Source: Micractinium sp. NFX-FRZ (lineage: Eukaryota > Chlorophyta > Trebouxiophyceae > Chlorellales > Chlorellaceae). Taken from it: 64,000 nt of DNA. The position numbers were made by a program, and so were the translations under genes. The stretch covers positions 434,001 through 498,000 of the forward strand of contig JAPTJF010000002.1 in NCBI GenBank assembly GCA_029339195.1, in the 5' to 3' direction. The notes beneath the pieces were generated by a model. That model saw only the letters and a list, made by a program, of their open reading frames with translations. It was not told where the DNA came from and did no database searches. This document shows positions 41,401-52,284 of this stretch, in pieces; within the stretch, counting starts at the first letter, position 1, and each line of letters starts with the position of its first letter.

Positions 41401-43192
41401 CTGCAGCCCTGGCAGCTTGGGTGGTGCCAGCTCAGCAGCCGCCAGGCCCAGCCCGCCTGCCAGAACGCTGCCTGCACCCGTGTACAGCGCAGTGCAGAGC
41501 AGCAGCTTGGCCAGCTCGTCACGAGTCATCTGCAGGAAGGCGGCAGACAGTGGGGAGGTGTGGAGACACCATCAAACTGCACGGGGCTAGACAGGAGCCA
41601 TCTATTCCATCTAAGACTGACGGGGCAGGGGCACGGTGAAGGCAGCCAAGGATACAGGCACGGCATCAGGGCGCCTGCAGGTACCAGGTGACTGCCAGCA
41701 ACACACGCCTGCAGCAGGCAACACACAGCACGTAGGCACAGGGTGCAGATTGACACGCGCCACCAGCAGCAGACCTGTGAGCAGGCCTGCTCGAGGGAAG
41801 ACACGTTGAGCAGGGCGGCAGCCCCACCGCCGCTGCCTTTGCCACTGCTGCCCACTCCGCTGCCGCCCTCGCCCGCGCTCCCGCCGCCATCCTGGGGCGC
41901 CAGCAGGGCGCCGTGAGCCTGGGCCAGATGCTGGCAGTACAGCAGGCCAAAGCCAGCGTAACCGCAGCTGCAGTGTGCGCTGGGCTGCTGGCCTTGGTCG
42001 TGACTGAACACACACCAGTCCTGAGCTGTGCTGCCCCACCGCACCCACAGCTCTGAAGCCTGGCCGGCCAACCGTCTGATTGCGGCTGCCGGGAGCGGCG
42101 CATGCCAGGCAGCTGCGGTGCTGCTCTCGCCGGTACCAGCCTGGATGGCAGGGCCGCTGCTGCCGGCTGTAGAGTAGCGGTGGAGGAGATGCAGCAGCTC
42201 AAAGGCAGGCGGGCTGCCACCGCCGCTGCTGCCTCCTGCTGCGCTGCCCGTCGGGGCGGCGCGCGCTGCTTCTGCTGCTGCTGCTGCTGCTGAGAAGGGG
42301 CAGCTGTCTGCGCTGCACACAATGTCGGCTGGCACGCTGGGCAAGCCAGGCACGGCCTCGGTGCAGTGCTGCAGCGCTGTGGGCAGGCCCTGCAGCGGGA
42401 GGCCGCTGCCGCCCAGCAGTGCGGCACCCAGCACAGCCTGCAAGGGGCGGGGCACCCAAGGAGTGGGTTGGGCGGCACGCAGGGTGCCTTTCCATACGTG
42501 TGTGCATGACTAACCAGAGCGGCATGGTGGTTGACAGCAAGAAGTCGGGCTAACAAGGCAGTACAGCAGGCTGCACAGCAGCCATAGCCCGCAAAAGCGC
42601 CGCCCTTTGCATCCGCCATTCTTCCCGACCCGCACAGCACCCACCTGCACCAGTGCCGCCTTCTCTAAGTGGGCAGTGGCCCGCATGTATCGCTCCAAGT
42701 CAATCACCGCTGCCTTGCCCTGCGCCAGCGCCGCCAGCATTGTCACACCCTGTGCAGTGGCTGGGGAGGAGGCTTCCAAGAGCGGCAGCAGGCGGCACTG
42801 GGTGCTGCTGCTGCTGCCGCCGCCAATGCTGCGGTCAGAACGGAAGCCCAGAAGGGCACCATCTGTGGTGGCAAGCAGCAGGACTCCCATGCTGCCCATG
42901 TTGCCAGTGCTTGTGCTGAGATGCTGCTCCGGGGCTCCCTCAGAGCTCTGCGGGGGCAGGAGCCAGGGCGGGGGCGGGCGCGCGGCAACTGGGTTGGTGG
43001 CCCGGGGCGGCGACGATGCGCAACACAGAAATCGCGCGGCAGTGCGCACCTAGCCATCGCACGCTGCATGTGAGACACTTGGCGACTGCTCTCTCGCACG
43101 ACACTCACCTTCCGACACTCACAGGCAGGTGTACTATCTAAGGCTTTGGTTGCTGCCGAAGCATAATTTGCTACAAGAAAAGGGGACTGCAT
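35481..43192 (-). CDS. 1621-aa helical-repeat protein with SWIM-like zinc motif, unknown function
   Basis: 14 exons: 43192-43109, 42947-42645, 42437-41775, 41529-41401, 41205-40831, 40704-40434, 40225-40121, 39922-39618, 39248-39194, 38896-37940, 37589-36779, 36619-36506, 36338-35760, 35595-35481. All phases close. The intron after 40831 starts GC. Residues 285-299 read CSCGYAGFGLLYCQH, a C-x-C-x9-C-x-H pattern matching the SWIM zinc finger. The rest is mostly Ala/Leu-rich helix, probably HEAT/ARM-like repeats, broken by Gln- and Ser/Gly-rich spacers, and it ends in an acidic tail rich in Asp with a final Trp. Size would suit a scaffold protein such as a large nucleoporin, but I saw no motif of NUP188 or NUP205. 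Function unknown; the model is well supported by phase. Confidence 0.75.
40236..40268 (+). repeat. Intronic (GGGGA)n run
   Basis: Four or more consecutive GGGGA units on the plus strand inside an intron of the 1621-aa protein gene. Candidate G-quadruplex on the non-template side. Confidence 0.7.
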
Positions 43193-43518
43193 TGGAATCC
43201 GCTTGTTGTGCCACCACCATGCCATGCGCGCTGGCGGAGCGCAGGCGCAGCAACGGGCAGCGGCACAGAGCCGATCACTGAGCAGTCGGCAGGCTGCACC
43301 ACATGCAGACAACTGTGTGGCTTATCCAATAAGGCTGCTTACAGGATAAATGTAGAGCCAGCATCAACGGGAGGCAGGTGGGCGATTGCTGTGCCTCAAC
43401 TGGCATGCATGGGTTGCCCCCTGACCGCGGGTGGAGGACCGCGGCGGCAGCATCACTTCATTAACAAGCTGCTGGCACCATGGCCTGCCACCACCCTGCT
43501 CCAGGCAGCATAGCCACC
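43193..43518. other. Intergenic with TGTAA for NUP50
   Basis: Same-strand gap between the NUP50 end and the 1621-aa protein gene start. Minus-strand TGTAA at 43339-43343 lies 176 bases past the NUP50 stop. The remainder must hold the promoter of the downstream gene. Confidence 0.5.
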
Positions 43519-45732
43519 CTAGGCATGCTCGCCGATGGTTGCCATCAGCTCCTTGGCGGCGTCGGCGCTGTCGCACCTGCAGGCGGGCGGGCAAGCACAG
43601 ACGCGATTGACAACAACTCCCGTCAGGTCGGCAGCCAAGCCAGGCGTGCATGCTCCTCCTTGTGCGCTTCCCCGGCCCATCGTGCGTACCTCATCTTGCC
43701 CTGCTTTCAAGGGCATTTCGTTGCAAGCATCATTCTACCTGAACACGCGTTGCGCGCTCCTCCGTGCCCGCCCACACCAGAGGCACCGCCCTTCAATTTG
43801 CCTCCCCCAAAACACATGCCCTTCCCGCCCCGCCCCACCTGAACATGTGCATCGCGCGCTCCTCCGTGCCCTCCACGTTTGAGATGAGGAACATGATGAC
43901 GGCGGCGGGCACCTTTGGGTTGCTGGTCGGCTTCATGCCCTTCACCAGGGGGGCGTTGATCAGCACGCGGCCTGCAGGGCGGGGGGGCGAGGTAGGCATG
44001 GGAGCGGGGCGGGCAGAGCCGCATGAGCGCACGGGCAAGAGGCGGGGGAGGAAGCGTGTCTGTTTGATGGATGGAGGCAGCAAGGGCGGGTGATGGCTCC
44101 CTGCCTGCCCGGCTTGGTGCACATCGCAGCCACCCCAGCCTCCCTCCGCCCCTGCATAGCCCCACCAAACACATCGTCCAATGATATCTTCCTCTCCACA
44201 AGTCCACCCTCCCATCAACGCCCCACAGCATCCACCTACCAGAATCGGTGGTGAACACAAAGTACGGCTGCTTGTTCGCCGCATCCCCGGTGGCCCGCCG
44301 CAGCGTCAGCGTCCCCTTCCCCTTGTCCCTCCACTTCTTCTCGGGCGTCATGCTCATCAGCTTGACACGCTGCTTGGCCAGCATCTCCGTCCCCTCTCCC
44401 GCCTCCACTTGCACCTGCCAGCGGTGGGCCAGTGGGCAGGCAGAGATGTGAGGACAGTGGGCAGTGTGCAGCGTGGGGAGGCGGCGGTGAGGTGGGGAGG
44501 CGGCGGTGAGGTGGGGAGGTGGGAGATGGAACGCAGCGATGGGTGGATGCTTGAAGGCAGGGCCTGCGGAGGAGTTGAACGTTGCAGCAGATGGCACTGC
44601 AGAGCCGCCTCTTGCCTCTGGAGGCACCCGGCCAGCACCGCAGCCAAGCTCCCGACCCACTGCCCCTGCCCCCGCCCTCCACATCAGCGAGGCAGGGGCC
44701 CCACACTCACCGAGGGCTCTGCATTCTGCTCCTCCTCTCCCTCCTCTCCCTCCTCCTCGCCCGCTCCCGTGGCCGCCCCGCTGTTGAAGCTGCTGCCCAG
44801 GGTGCCTGTGCTGGGCACGTTGAACAGGCCGCTGCCGCCACTGTTGGCAGCGCTGGCAGCGCCGCTGCCGCCAAAGCCGCCGAATGTGGACGCGCCGCCC
44901 AGGCCGCCAAAAATGGATGCAGGCGGCGCAGCGGCGGCGGTGCCGCCCCCGCTGCCCGCTCCAAACAGCCCGCCTGGCGCCAGCGGCGGCTTGCTGCTGC
45001 CCGCTGCAGCTGCGGGCGCCGTCGCAGCGGGCGCCGACGCTGCGGGGGCAGCCGGGGGTGCCCCGTTGCCGCTGGCGGTACCATCCAGTACATCCTTGAA
45101 GTCGGCAAGAAGCTGGTTGGAATGCTTCAGGTAGTCCTCAACGCCGTCTGTCCACAGCTCCTTGGGCGCGCTGCCCGCCTGCTCCGCCACCCAGCTGCAG
45201 GGAGGGAAGGGCAGGCATGAGTGGCGCAGGTGAGCAGGCGGCGGGAGAAGAGCGCATCTGGAGGCGCAGAGACAAGGGCTCCTGTTGGGCATCGCAATTA
45301 TGCATCCATGCATCACGCAGGGCGTCAGCATTGGTCGTGCATATTTGTGTGCTTGTACCAGGTCAAAGGAGCGTGCCACGTGCAGATGCTGCACAGCACT
45401 CACGCTGCAAACTGCGAGTTCAGCGCAGCCAGGTTGCGAGCAAAAGTGGCCTTGCGGTCTCCGTCTGCAGCTGCTCCAAATTTGAAAGCCTGCAGAGAGC
45501 AGGGGAGACGCACAGGAGGAGCGAGTGAGCGGGTGGTGCCGCCAGCGGCTGGCGGCAGGCGGCGACAAAGACGGCCTGAACCAATGCGCCCGGCTCCGGG
45601 CATCAACTGCGCCCTGAAGCCTCACAGTAAGTATTTGCACTCGTTATGCAAGCAGTCAGCGCTGCGTCTGCGCCATCAGCATCGGCACACCTTGCCGGCT
45701 GCGCCATCGTCTGCGGCTTTCCGCTTGAACAT
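43519..45732 (-). CDS. NUP50: NUP50-type nucleoporin with FG repeats and RanBP1 domain
   Basis: Nuclear-basket nucleoporin that binds importin alpha and Ran and helps import cargo release. Exons are 45732-45691, 45489-45404, 45194-44711, 44414-44240, 43971-43839 and 43519-43576 (last); all phases close, 325 aa. The N-terminus MFKRKAADDGAAGK then AFKFGAAADGDR matches the family KRR importin-binding start. It is followed by LAALNSQFAAWV and ELWTDGVEDYLKHSNQLL, both plant NUP50 marks. Residues about 95-150 hold FG motifs (GGLFG, SIFGGLGG, TFGGFGG). An acidic Glu stretch precedes the Ran-binding domain (about 205 to the end: KWRDKGKGTLTLRR, KQPYFVFTTDSGRVLIN, KVPAAVIMFLISN). Confidence 0.93.
44473..44519. 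repeat. 19-bp tandem repeat, about 2.5 copies, intronic
   Basis: GTGGGGAGGCGGCGGTGAG at 44473-44491 and 44492-44510, then a partial copy. Lies in the intron between the FG-repeat exon and the first Ran-domain exon of NUP50. Confidence 0.85.
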
Positions 45733-46166
45733 CTCAGCCGATCGCAGCTGCCTAATAGAAACGCTGCCGACCCTAACCTCGAAGTGTCAAGCAAAACAGG
45801 CGCGGAGCGCGCCGTGCTAGAGGGCAAGCACAGCGCTGAAATGGATGTTGCACAATTCTGATCAACGGCTCGGCAAAGGCTGCCTGTCAGTCTGAGGCCC
45901 CCCAGCACGGAACAGCACGGCGCCGCCACCAGCCGCCACACCCAGGCTGGCACAAGGGCCCCAGCAACAAGCAATGCTTGAAATGTGTGCATGCATCTCC
46001 ATTTCCTACTGTATCTGTGTGCGGAACCCTGGGCACATGAGCATTTCAGTTGCAAATAAGTGCTCCCCTCGGGGCAGGTGCAGGGGCGGGTGGCACGACG
46101 TAGAAAGCTTCAAGCAAAGTGGACCGTTCAGCAAGAGCTTCAAGCAAAGTGGACCATTCAATACAT
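45733..46166. other. Intergenic, NUP50 promoter
   Basis: Same-strand gap that holds the NUP50 promoter/leader and the 3' UTR of the F-box-like gene. Apart from the 30-bp repeat listed separately, nothing stands out. Confidence 0.4.
46106..46160. repeat. 30-bp-period direct repeat
   Basis: AGCTTCAAGCAAAGTGGACC occurs at 46106 and 46136, each followed by NTTCA. It lies within 60 bases past the stop of the F-box-like gene, so probably in its 3' UTR. Confidence 0.85.
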
Positions 46167-47983
46167 TCACTCCATGTCAAAATTCAAGTCCCCAAAGTCT
46201 CCACTGCCCACATAGTCATCGTCGTAGTTCCGGTACTCGTCGTCCTCATCTTCCCAGCCGCCCACATCTCCGTCCATCTTTCCGTTGTACCACAGCACCG
46301 TGCCGCGCGGCAGAAGCGCCCGCGCGGGCCGCGCCAACGTCAGGGGGCCGCCTGCGCCAGCGCTGCTTCCGTCCTCCCCCAGCACATGCTGCGGTGCCGG
46401 GACTTCTTCCAGCGAGAAACTTTGGAAGCGGCCCGCCTCCCAGGCGGTAAGGGAAAACTCCTCTTCCCCCTCCGCACCCAAGCCAAGTGCTCCGGCCCTG
46501 GGCATCAGCACCAGCTCGACCCGCTGCTCCCGCTTCCACAGCTGTAGCTCCAGCGCCACCTGGCGTGACAGCTGGCGCAGCTGCTCGGCAGATCCATCCA
46601 GCAGCACTTCGGCACGGGCGGGGCAGGCAGGTGTGTCGAGGCAGAAAGCCAGCCGCCGCAGGGTGGAGTGCTGTGGGAGGTGGGGGGGCATTCAGCAGGC
46701 ATAGATGAGTGTTGGTGGTTGGGGCGGGAGCAGGAAGGCGCAGCTAATGCAGTGTACGCAGATGCACGCAGAGCGGGGCTGGTAGTGGTCAATGGCAATC
46801 CAGCCCTCCGGCCCTCCTGCATACTTGCCTGCAGCAGGGCAGCCAGGTCCAGCACCCGCCCAGGCAAGTCGTAGTCCAGCCCAGCGCCGCCAAACGTCAG
46901 CGTCAGGGACTCCAGCTGCGGCGGTAAGGGCGGCGCCCGCCCCACCACCTCCACTAGTTCGTCCCCCTCATGGGAGCCATTTCCAGCCTCCAAGCTGACG
47001 TGTCGAAGTGCGGGAGCATCTGCCAGGATGGCAGCGGGACACGCCACTCGGCTGCCCGCCTCAAGGGAGGTGAGGCTTGGGGGCAGGCAGGCCAGGCACC
47101 CGACAGGGCCACACCCCCAGGTCCACCCTGGCCCCTGCGCCTCCCCATCTTCCACCCCCTCTTCCACCTCCTCCTCCTCCTCATCATCCTCTTCAACATC
47201 TGAACCCTCCTCTTTTGCCTCCTCCTCGCCCTCCCCTGCATCCGGGCTGCCGCCACGGTGCCGCCGCCGCCGCCGCTGCCGAGGCTCCGGCGCAACCGCC
47301 AACGCCTCCAGGCTGTCCCACACCTGGAGCAGCAGGTGCTCAGCTGGCGGCGTCAGCAGCGCCAGGCGCAGGCGTGTGATGTGCCAGGCCTGCATGCACC
47401 GCGCCAGAGCGGCCGCAGCGTGCTGGCTGGTGCTGGCGGGGCTGCGCAGGGCCACGCGGGCCACGGCATGGTGAGCCAACTCTGGGCCTGCAAACGCAGC
47501 AATGATGGCGCGCCGGCGGCGGTTACACGCTCCGCTGTCGGTAGCACACGCACGCAACTGCTTGCCGCACGCTAAGGCCAGCGAGGCCAGCCCACTATGG
47601 CAGCGCCTTCCCTTCCTCCCCCGGCACCCACCGTTCCACAGCTGCCAGGCAGGGCAGTATGGTGATTGATGAGCATAGAGCAGACTGGCTGACTGACCAC
47701 GCAGGGAGCGTCCCACGGGCTCTTCACCTCTTGGCACACCCCCTGCATCCCAGGCTGCTCACTCACCCCTGTGCTGGAACAGCTCCTGCCAGCCTCGGCT
47801 GCAGCAGCTGAGCCGCACCAGGCTGCGCAGGTCGAGGCGGCGGCACACAGCGCCCAGCGCATCCCCCAGGTCTGCAAGCTGCAACCTGCAGGCGGTGGAA
47901 GCAAACAAATCAGAGCCACATGAGTGCATAGCTGGGCCGGGCTTCAGGCCGTCCAGGTGTACTCCGGCAGCAGCACAGCCCAA
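46167..47983 (-). CDS. F-box-like protein with acidic and LRR-like region
   Basis: Exons are 47983(or later)-47767, 47487-46829 and 46670-46167; phases close. The N-terminal segment LGDALGAVCRRLDLRSLVRL followed by CCSRGWQELFQ fits an F-box, the SKP1-binding helix set of SCF ubiquitin ligases. The middle has long Glu-rich and Arg-rich stretches and leucine-patterned blocks (PPSLTSLEAG, PALRHVSLEAG, PPQLESLTLTFGG) like degenerate leucine-rich repeats. The C-terminus is very acidic with many Tyr and Asp. The intron after 46829 begins GC (CAG then GCAAGT), the best GC-donor consensus in the window. The first exon is uncertain: an acceptor just before 47885 would need an unseen upstream exon. The substrate is unknown. 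Confidence 0.65.
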
Positions 47984-49242
47984 GCCAGCAAGTGCTTAGT
48001 GCGAGCGCCGCCAATGCCGGCAGTGGCGGTGGCAGTGGTGGCGTCACCCAACCCTAGCGGGCAGGCTGCCGCTGCAGGATCCGATCAGCTCAAGAACCTA
48101 TGTTTGATGCGGCCATTCTCCCGGCCTGGAGCGAGCAGTCTCGAAAGCGCAGCCTGGCCGCACCTCTCGCCCTCCTCCGAACTCATCAAGCCGCTTCAGC
48201 AACTCTATACTCTTCAAAAGGCGCTCCAGAAAGAACAAGAAGGTACCGAGTTTCGAGAATGCCGGAAAGGGGGCGCGTGTTGGCTGTGTTGCAAGGGAGC
48301 AGCGGTACGCAGGCAGCGCTGGCAGTGCCGCCAGGGCGCAGGAGAAACTGTCATAAACATGTACTATTGTCCGGGGCGCTGTGCCTATCTGTGATGTGGA
48401 AGTGCACCATATCTCCTGCTAGCCAGTTTCCAGCCCACGCAGCCAGGGCACACCTGGCAGCATGATGGTTGGGACGCACCGAATTTGGCGCTGCGGCATG
48501 AGCTTCCGGGTCTTGGCCCTCACTCCACAGCGCCCCAAGTAGCCTGTCACGCCCCAGCAGAATCTGTCAGTGAACAGCCTCAAAGCCACCGCAAGTGAAT
48601 GCTGGGTGCACTTCAGCTGACGTGGAAACTCCCCGCTAGCTGCCAAAGCCAAACCCCCGCCAGCTGCTGCCAAGTGCCTCTTGAGAATACTGTTCCAACA
48701 GGTGTGATGTTGCAGCGGGCAGAAGCCAGCTGGGAGTGAAATCGTCAGGCGGGGAACCAAATGGTGCAACAGTGCATAGAGGGTACAGCAACACGAATCA
48801 GCAAACAGGGGTATGACAGGAGGTATCGGGGAGGAGGGGCAAGCAGACAACTGTGACAACTTGGCTGGGCAGCTCTGCCACTGCTAAGCAGGGTTACTCC
48901 AGCAGGGGCGCCGCAGACCAGCGTTGCAGCACCGGGGCCGCCAGACCAAATCAGGGTGACGGTAGCTTGTTTGCCGCGCGGATGCGCAGCACGCTGCAGA
49001 GCAAAGGGGGCGAGCACGGCACTAAGGCTCAGCACAAACAACACAGGAGGTGAGTAGCAATGCATCAAGCATTGCGCTTTCCCGGTCTGGCACTGCTTGC
49101 CCTCTTCAGCAATCAGCAGCAGCAAACAGCACAGCGCCCAGCATGTGGCCAGGTTGTGCACCGCGCCTGGCTGCCGACAGCTGCGAGGCGGGCAGCCGGG
49201 CAGGCAGGAAGGCCAGCCTGTCAAGTGGCCGGCAAGCGGGGC
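47984..49242. other. Intergenic region of about 1.26 kb, no gene seen
   Basis: Lies between two minus-strand genes. Open frames exist on both strands but none has family similarity or coherent splicing. It may contain an unseen first exon of the F-box-like gene, its promoter, and the 3' UTR of the DUF1279 gene. Confidence 0.4.
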
Positions 49243-49922
49243 TCACCGTGCCACCACGGGTGTGAGCCCTAGCGTGATGGGTGTGCGGATGGGGAACAGC
49301 GCTTTATTGCACAGGAAGGCGAGGGCCAGGCTGGAGCTGCCGCCGGAGAGCGCCTTGTCCAGCCACCCCTTCTCCTTGGGGGGCTGCCCCTCCTCTACTG
49401 CATCAGGGTCCTCCTCTGCAAGAGGAAAGAGTGCAGAGGTGGGAGGTTGGAAGGGTGGTGGTGGGCAGCGGATAGGCGCATCTGCAGAGAAGCGGAGGAT
49501 GGGGCTGACGTCAAGCTTGCCGCTGCTTGCGTGGCCCCGAGGCAGCAGGCTGGGCTCACTTGAGAGGAGGCCAATCCTCTGCAGCGGCCCCTTCACGTCC
49601 ACATGGTTCTCTAGTGCCACGTAGCAGCCTGCACATACAGGGTTAGGCTCGCCAGAGGAGTGACGGGATGTCGAGCAGGGGCGGCGGCGGCGGCCGCCGC
49701 CGCCGACGGGCGCCACCTGCGACAAAGCAGACTGCCCCCGCCTCTTCTGATCCAACGGCCTCCCCTGCCTTGTACAACCCGCCACCAACATCTTGAGGCG
49801 GCAGCAGGCTTCGGTTGGTGCGCACCAGTGAAGAAGCTCGCATAGACGGTCAGGTGCACGCCCAGCGCCACCTTGCCATACTTCTTGAACAGCTGCTTTA
49901 CGCGATCAGCACTTCCCGACAT
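49243..49922 (-). CDS. DUF1279 (FAM210-like) membrane-associated protein
   Basis: Small protein of the DUF1279/FAM210 family, organelle membrane proteins of poorly known role. Exons are 49922-49826, 49628-49560 and 49415-49243; phases close, 112 aa, normal for algal and plant members. The N-terminus RVKQLFKKYGKVALGVHLTV, then YASFFTGCYVALENHVDV, is diagnostic. The C-terminal part KGWLDKALSGGSSSLALAFL and CNKALFPIRTPITLGLTPVV, ending VAR, completes the domain. A hydrophobic stretch in each half suits membrane insertion. No clear targeting peptide precedes the domain. Its start lies 281 bases from the divergent PPR gene. Confidence 0.92.
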
Positions 49923-50203
49923 AGCAGTGCACGGTCAGCTCGTTAGAAGAGCAGCATGGGACGGCTGCCAGCCTCGATATCCTGCTAGCAAGTCTCGCTG
50001 GGCAAACAACGTTCAGAGTGATCGAATGTACCGCCAGGCATCTACCAGAGAGCCCAATTGCCGCGCGGACTGAAAAAGAAAACTGAAGGAACGAGGTCCG
50101 TGCCAAGCCCGTTCCCATGCCCGTCGCATGCATGCTTACTGGCCTGCAAAATTGGGTTGATCTAGTTGGACGATTCTGAGCCAGCGCCCTGCGCCCACAC
50201 AAA
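49923..50203. promoter_or_regulatory. Short divergent promoter, DUF1279 / PPR genes
   Basis: 281 bases between two divergent ATGs; both genes encode predicted organelle proteins. No TATA box is obvious. Confidence 0.45.
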
Positions 50204-51736
50204 ATGGCAGTCTGCTTCGCAGGCCTCACGGCGTGCTGCAGCGTCACTCCGCTGAGCCGCGCAGCCTCAGTGCAACCCTTCACAGCAGCAGCGCCAGTCC
50301 GGCAGCCGCCCCACCGGCGCCCAGTGGTGGCACTGGCGGCAGCCTCGCAGGCGGCAGTGGCGTCGGCGGCCCTGGTGGGTGCCTTGCAAATTCTGGCGCT
50401 CTGCCTGCATACCTGCTGTTGTCAGCACACACATCAGTGCCACGAATCCCCATCAGTGACGTTTGCTGCGTGTGCATGCTCCCAGCGCTGCCTCACCTTG
50501 ACCGCTCTGCCCCGCCACCGCAACTGCAGTCTGAGTCGCAGGTGCGTGCCGACGTGACTCGGCGCATCAAGAAGCTGGGGCGGGAGGGGAAGCCGCGAGA
50601 GGCGGTGGCTGAGCTGGCAAGCATGGCCAAGCTGGGAATCCAGGTGGGTGCTGGGCAGAGCCCTGGACGCTGGGTGGCTGTGCGGGAAGCCAGGGGCAGA
50701 GCAGAGCCTGCCTGCCTGCCTGAATGGCTGGCTGCATTGTGAACAACAGGCACCGGGGGACACATCTTGGGGTAGTGACGAGCACGGAGATCCTATGTTC
50801 ACGCTACCTGGAGTGTGAAACTGTGCAGTTGGGCGCTCACAGGCATGCCGCATGCTCCCCTGTGCCTGCAGCCTGACACGCTGGCGGCAACCGCGCTGCT
50901 GGACGCGTGCGCACGCAACGGCAAGATGGACATGGCTCGCAGGTGCGGAGGCAGATGGGCAGGCAGGCGCGGACCTGCTCTGCAACACCAGCCAGCCAAG
51001 CAGCGCAGACCGCCGCTGATGCCAACCTCGCTCTGCTTTGCTTCCCTCGCGTGCAGCGTGTGAGGGTTGCCTCGAGGGGGGTTCCTGTCCCCTGCTGATG
51101 CACTGTTTGCATTGTATCCCTTGTGCTGACCTGGCACTTGCTCAAAACCGCCCCTGTGTGTGCAGTGTTTTCGAGGAGCTGTTTGAGGGGCTGCTGGCGC
51201 CTGATGAGGTGGTGTTTGCGGTGATGCTGCGCGGCTACGGCATCGTCGGCGACCGCCCGCAGTGGAACGAGATCTCGGCCTGCCTGCAAGAGATGGAGCG
51301 CAAGCACGGCATCGCGCCCAGCACGGGTGCGTGTGGGTGGGCGGGGCCAGCAGGGGGGCAACGTGCAAGGGGAGCTGGCAGTGGGAAGTACTAAGGCAAA
51401 GGGAGCGCGGGGCGGCACCGATAGGGACGCCATCCTTGCGCTGCCTGCCTGCGCGCCTGCTGATGTGCCTGCCTTTCATCCGAGAATCCCTCCCCCTGCC
51501 CTTGCCACCCTGCCACCTTCCCTCCCTGTCGCCAACCCCCGCCCGCCTGCCCTGCAGTCACCTTCAACGCGCTGCTCGAGTGCTGCACCAAGCACAACGA
51601 CCAGGAGCGGGCCTCTGAGATCATGGGGCGCATGCTGGTAGCGGGGGTGGAGCCGGATGACTACACACTGGAGGCCGTGCGCCCGCGCCGCAGCATGCGC
51701 AGCCTACTGAAGCGCAACTTTGATGTCACCTTCTGA
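50204..51736 (+). CDS. Small pentatricopeptide-repeat protein, predicted plastid
   Basis: PPR proteins bind organelle RNA and act in its processing, stability or translation. Exons are 50204-50374, 50530-50643, 50872-50942, 51166-51326 and 51558-51736; phases close, 231 aa. The first 57 residues (MAVCFAGLTACCSVTPLSRA...) are Ala/Ser/Arg-rich with no acidic residue, a plastid transit peptide. PPR helices follow: GKPREAVAELASMAKLGIQP, TLAATALLDACARNGKMDMA, VFAVMLRGYGIVGD, and the classic VTFNALLECCTKHND then ASEIMGRMLVAGVEPDDYTL. The C-terminus is basic. About four repeats, so short for the family; similar short PPR proteins are conserved in plastids of green algae. Confidence 0.9.
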
Positions 51737-52284
51737 GTCACCCCTGAGTACTAGTGCTACCATCCCATGCACACCTTTGCTGTCCTTTTGTAGCCTCGCC
51801 CCCAAACCCAACTTCAAGTGCTCCTGCAATTGTCTGCATCTGCTGCTGGGGAGCTCCCATGGTGGTCGGACCTGAGCCATTTCACCCTGTAGGCCTTGCC
51901 GGGGACTGGTCTCTACTATACCTTGCATCCTTGCCCATCCCCCAGACCTCGGTGCACCTCCTGCGGCGCTTCCATGCGTAGCGCCTTGCATTCTCTGCCT
52001 TTTGCTCTTGCTGGCTTGGCGTCAATGTGCAGGCGCCTGCAGGCCCCTCTGCCCTGTTTCTGTTTCTACCTGCGCATCTCCTGCCCAGTGTATCCCTGCT
52101 CTCTTGCTCCTTTCTCCCTGTCTTCCTAACGCCCAGCTTGCCTTGACAATTGAGTTTACACCCCACCTTCATTCAAGGCCCCTTACGGATCCGTCACTGC
52201 ACTCGCTGTATCTGTCAAACAATGCTCCCAACCCCTCTCGCACCAGCTGAGCTTGCCCCTCCCCAGGCCCTCGTCCTGCTGCCG
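51737..52284. other. Convergent intergenic with minus-strand TGTAA at 52156-52160
   Basis: 3' UTRs of the PPR (+) and PLAT (-) genes. The TGTAA is about 125 bases past the PLAT gene stop. No gene seen. Confidence 0.5.

Noticed and set aside
35481..43192. NUP188/NUP205 identity for the 1621-aa protein
   Set aside because: Length, helical content and the neighbouring NUP50 gene invite it, but I saw no motif of those families, and the SWIM-like Cys/His set does not belong to them. Left as unknown.
47984..49242. Hidden gene in the 1.26-kb gap
   Set aside because: The open frames on both strands lack family blocks, good splice continuity and a plausible start; nothing supports a gene beyond possible 5' exon or UTR sequence.
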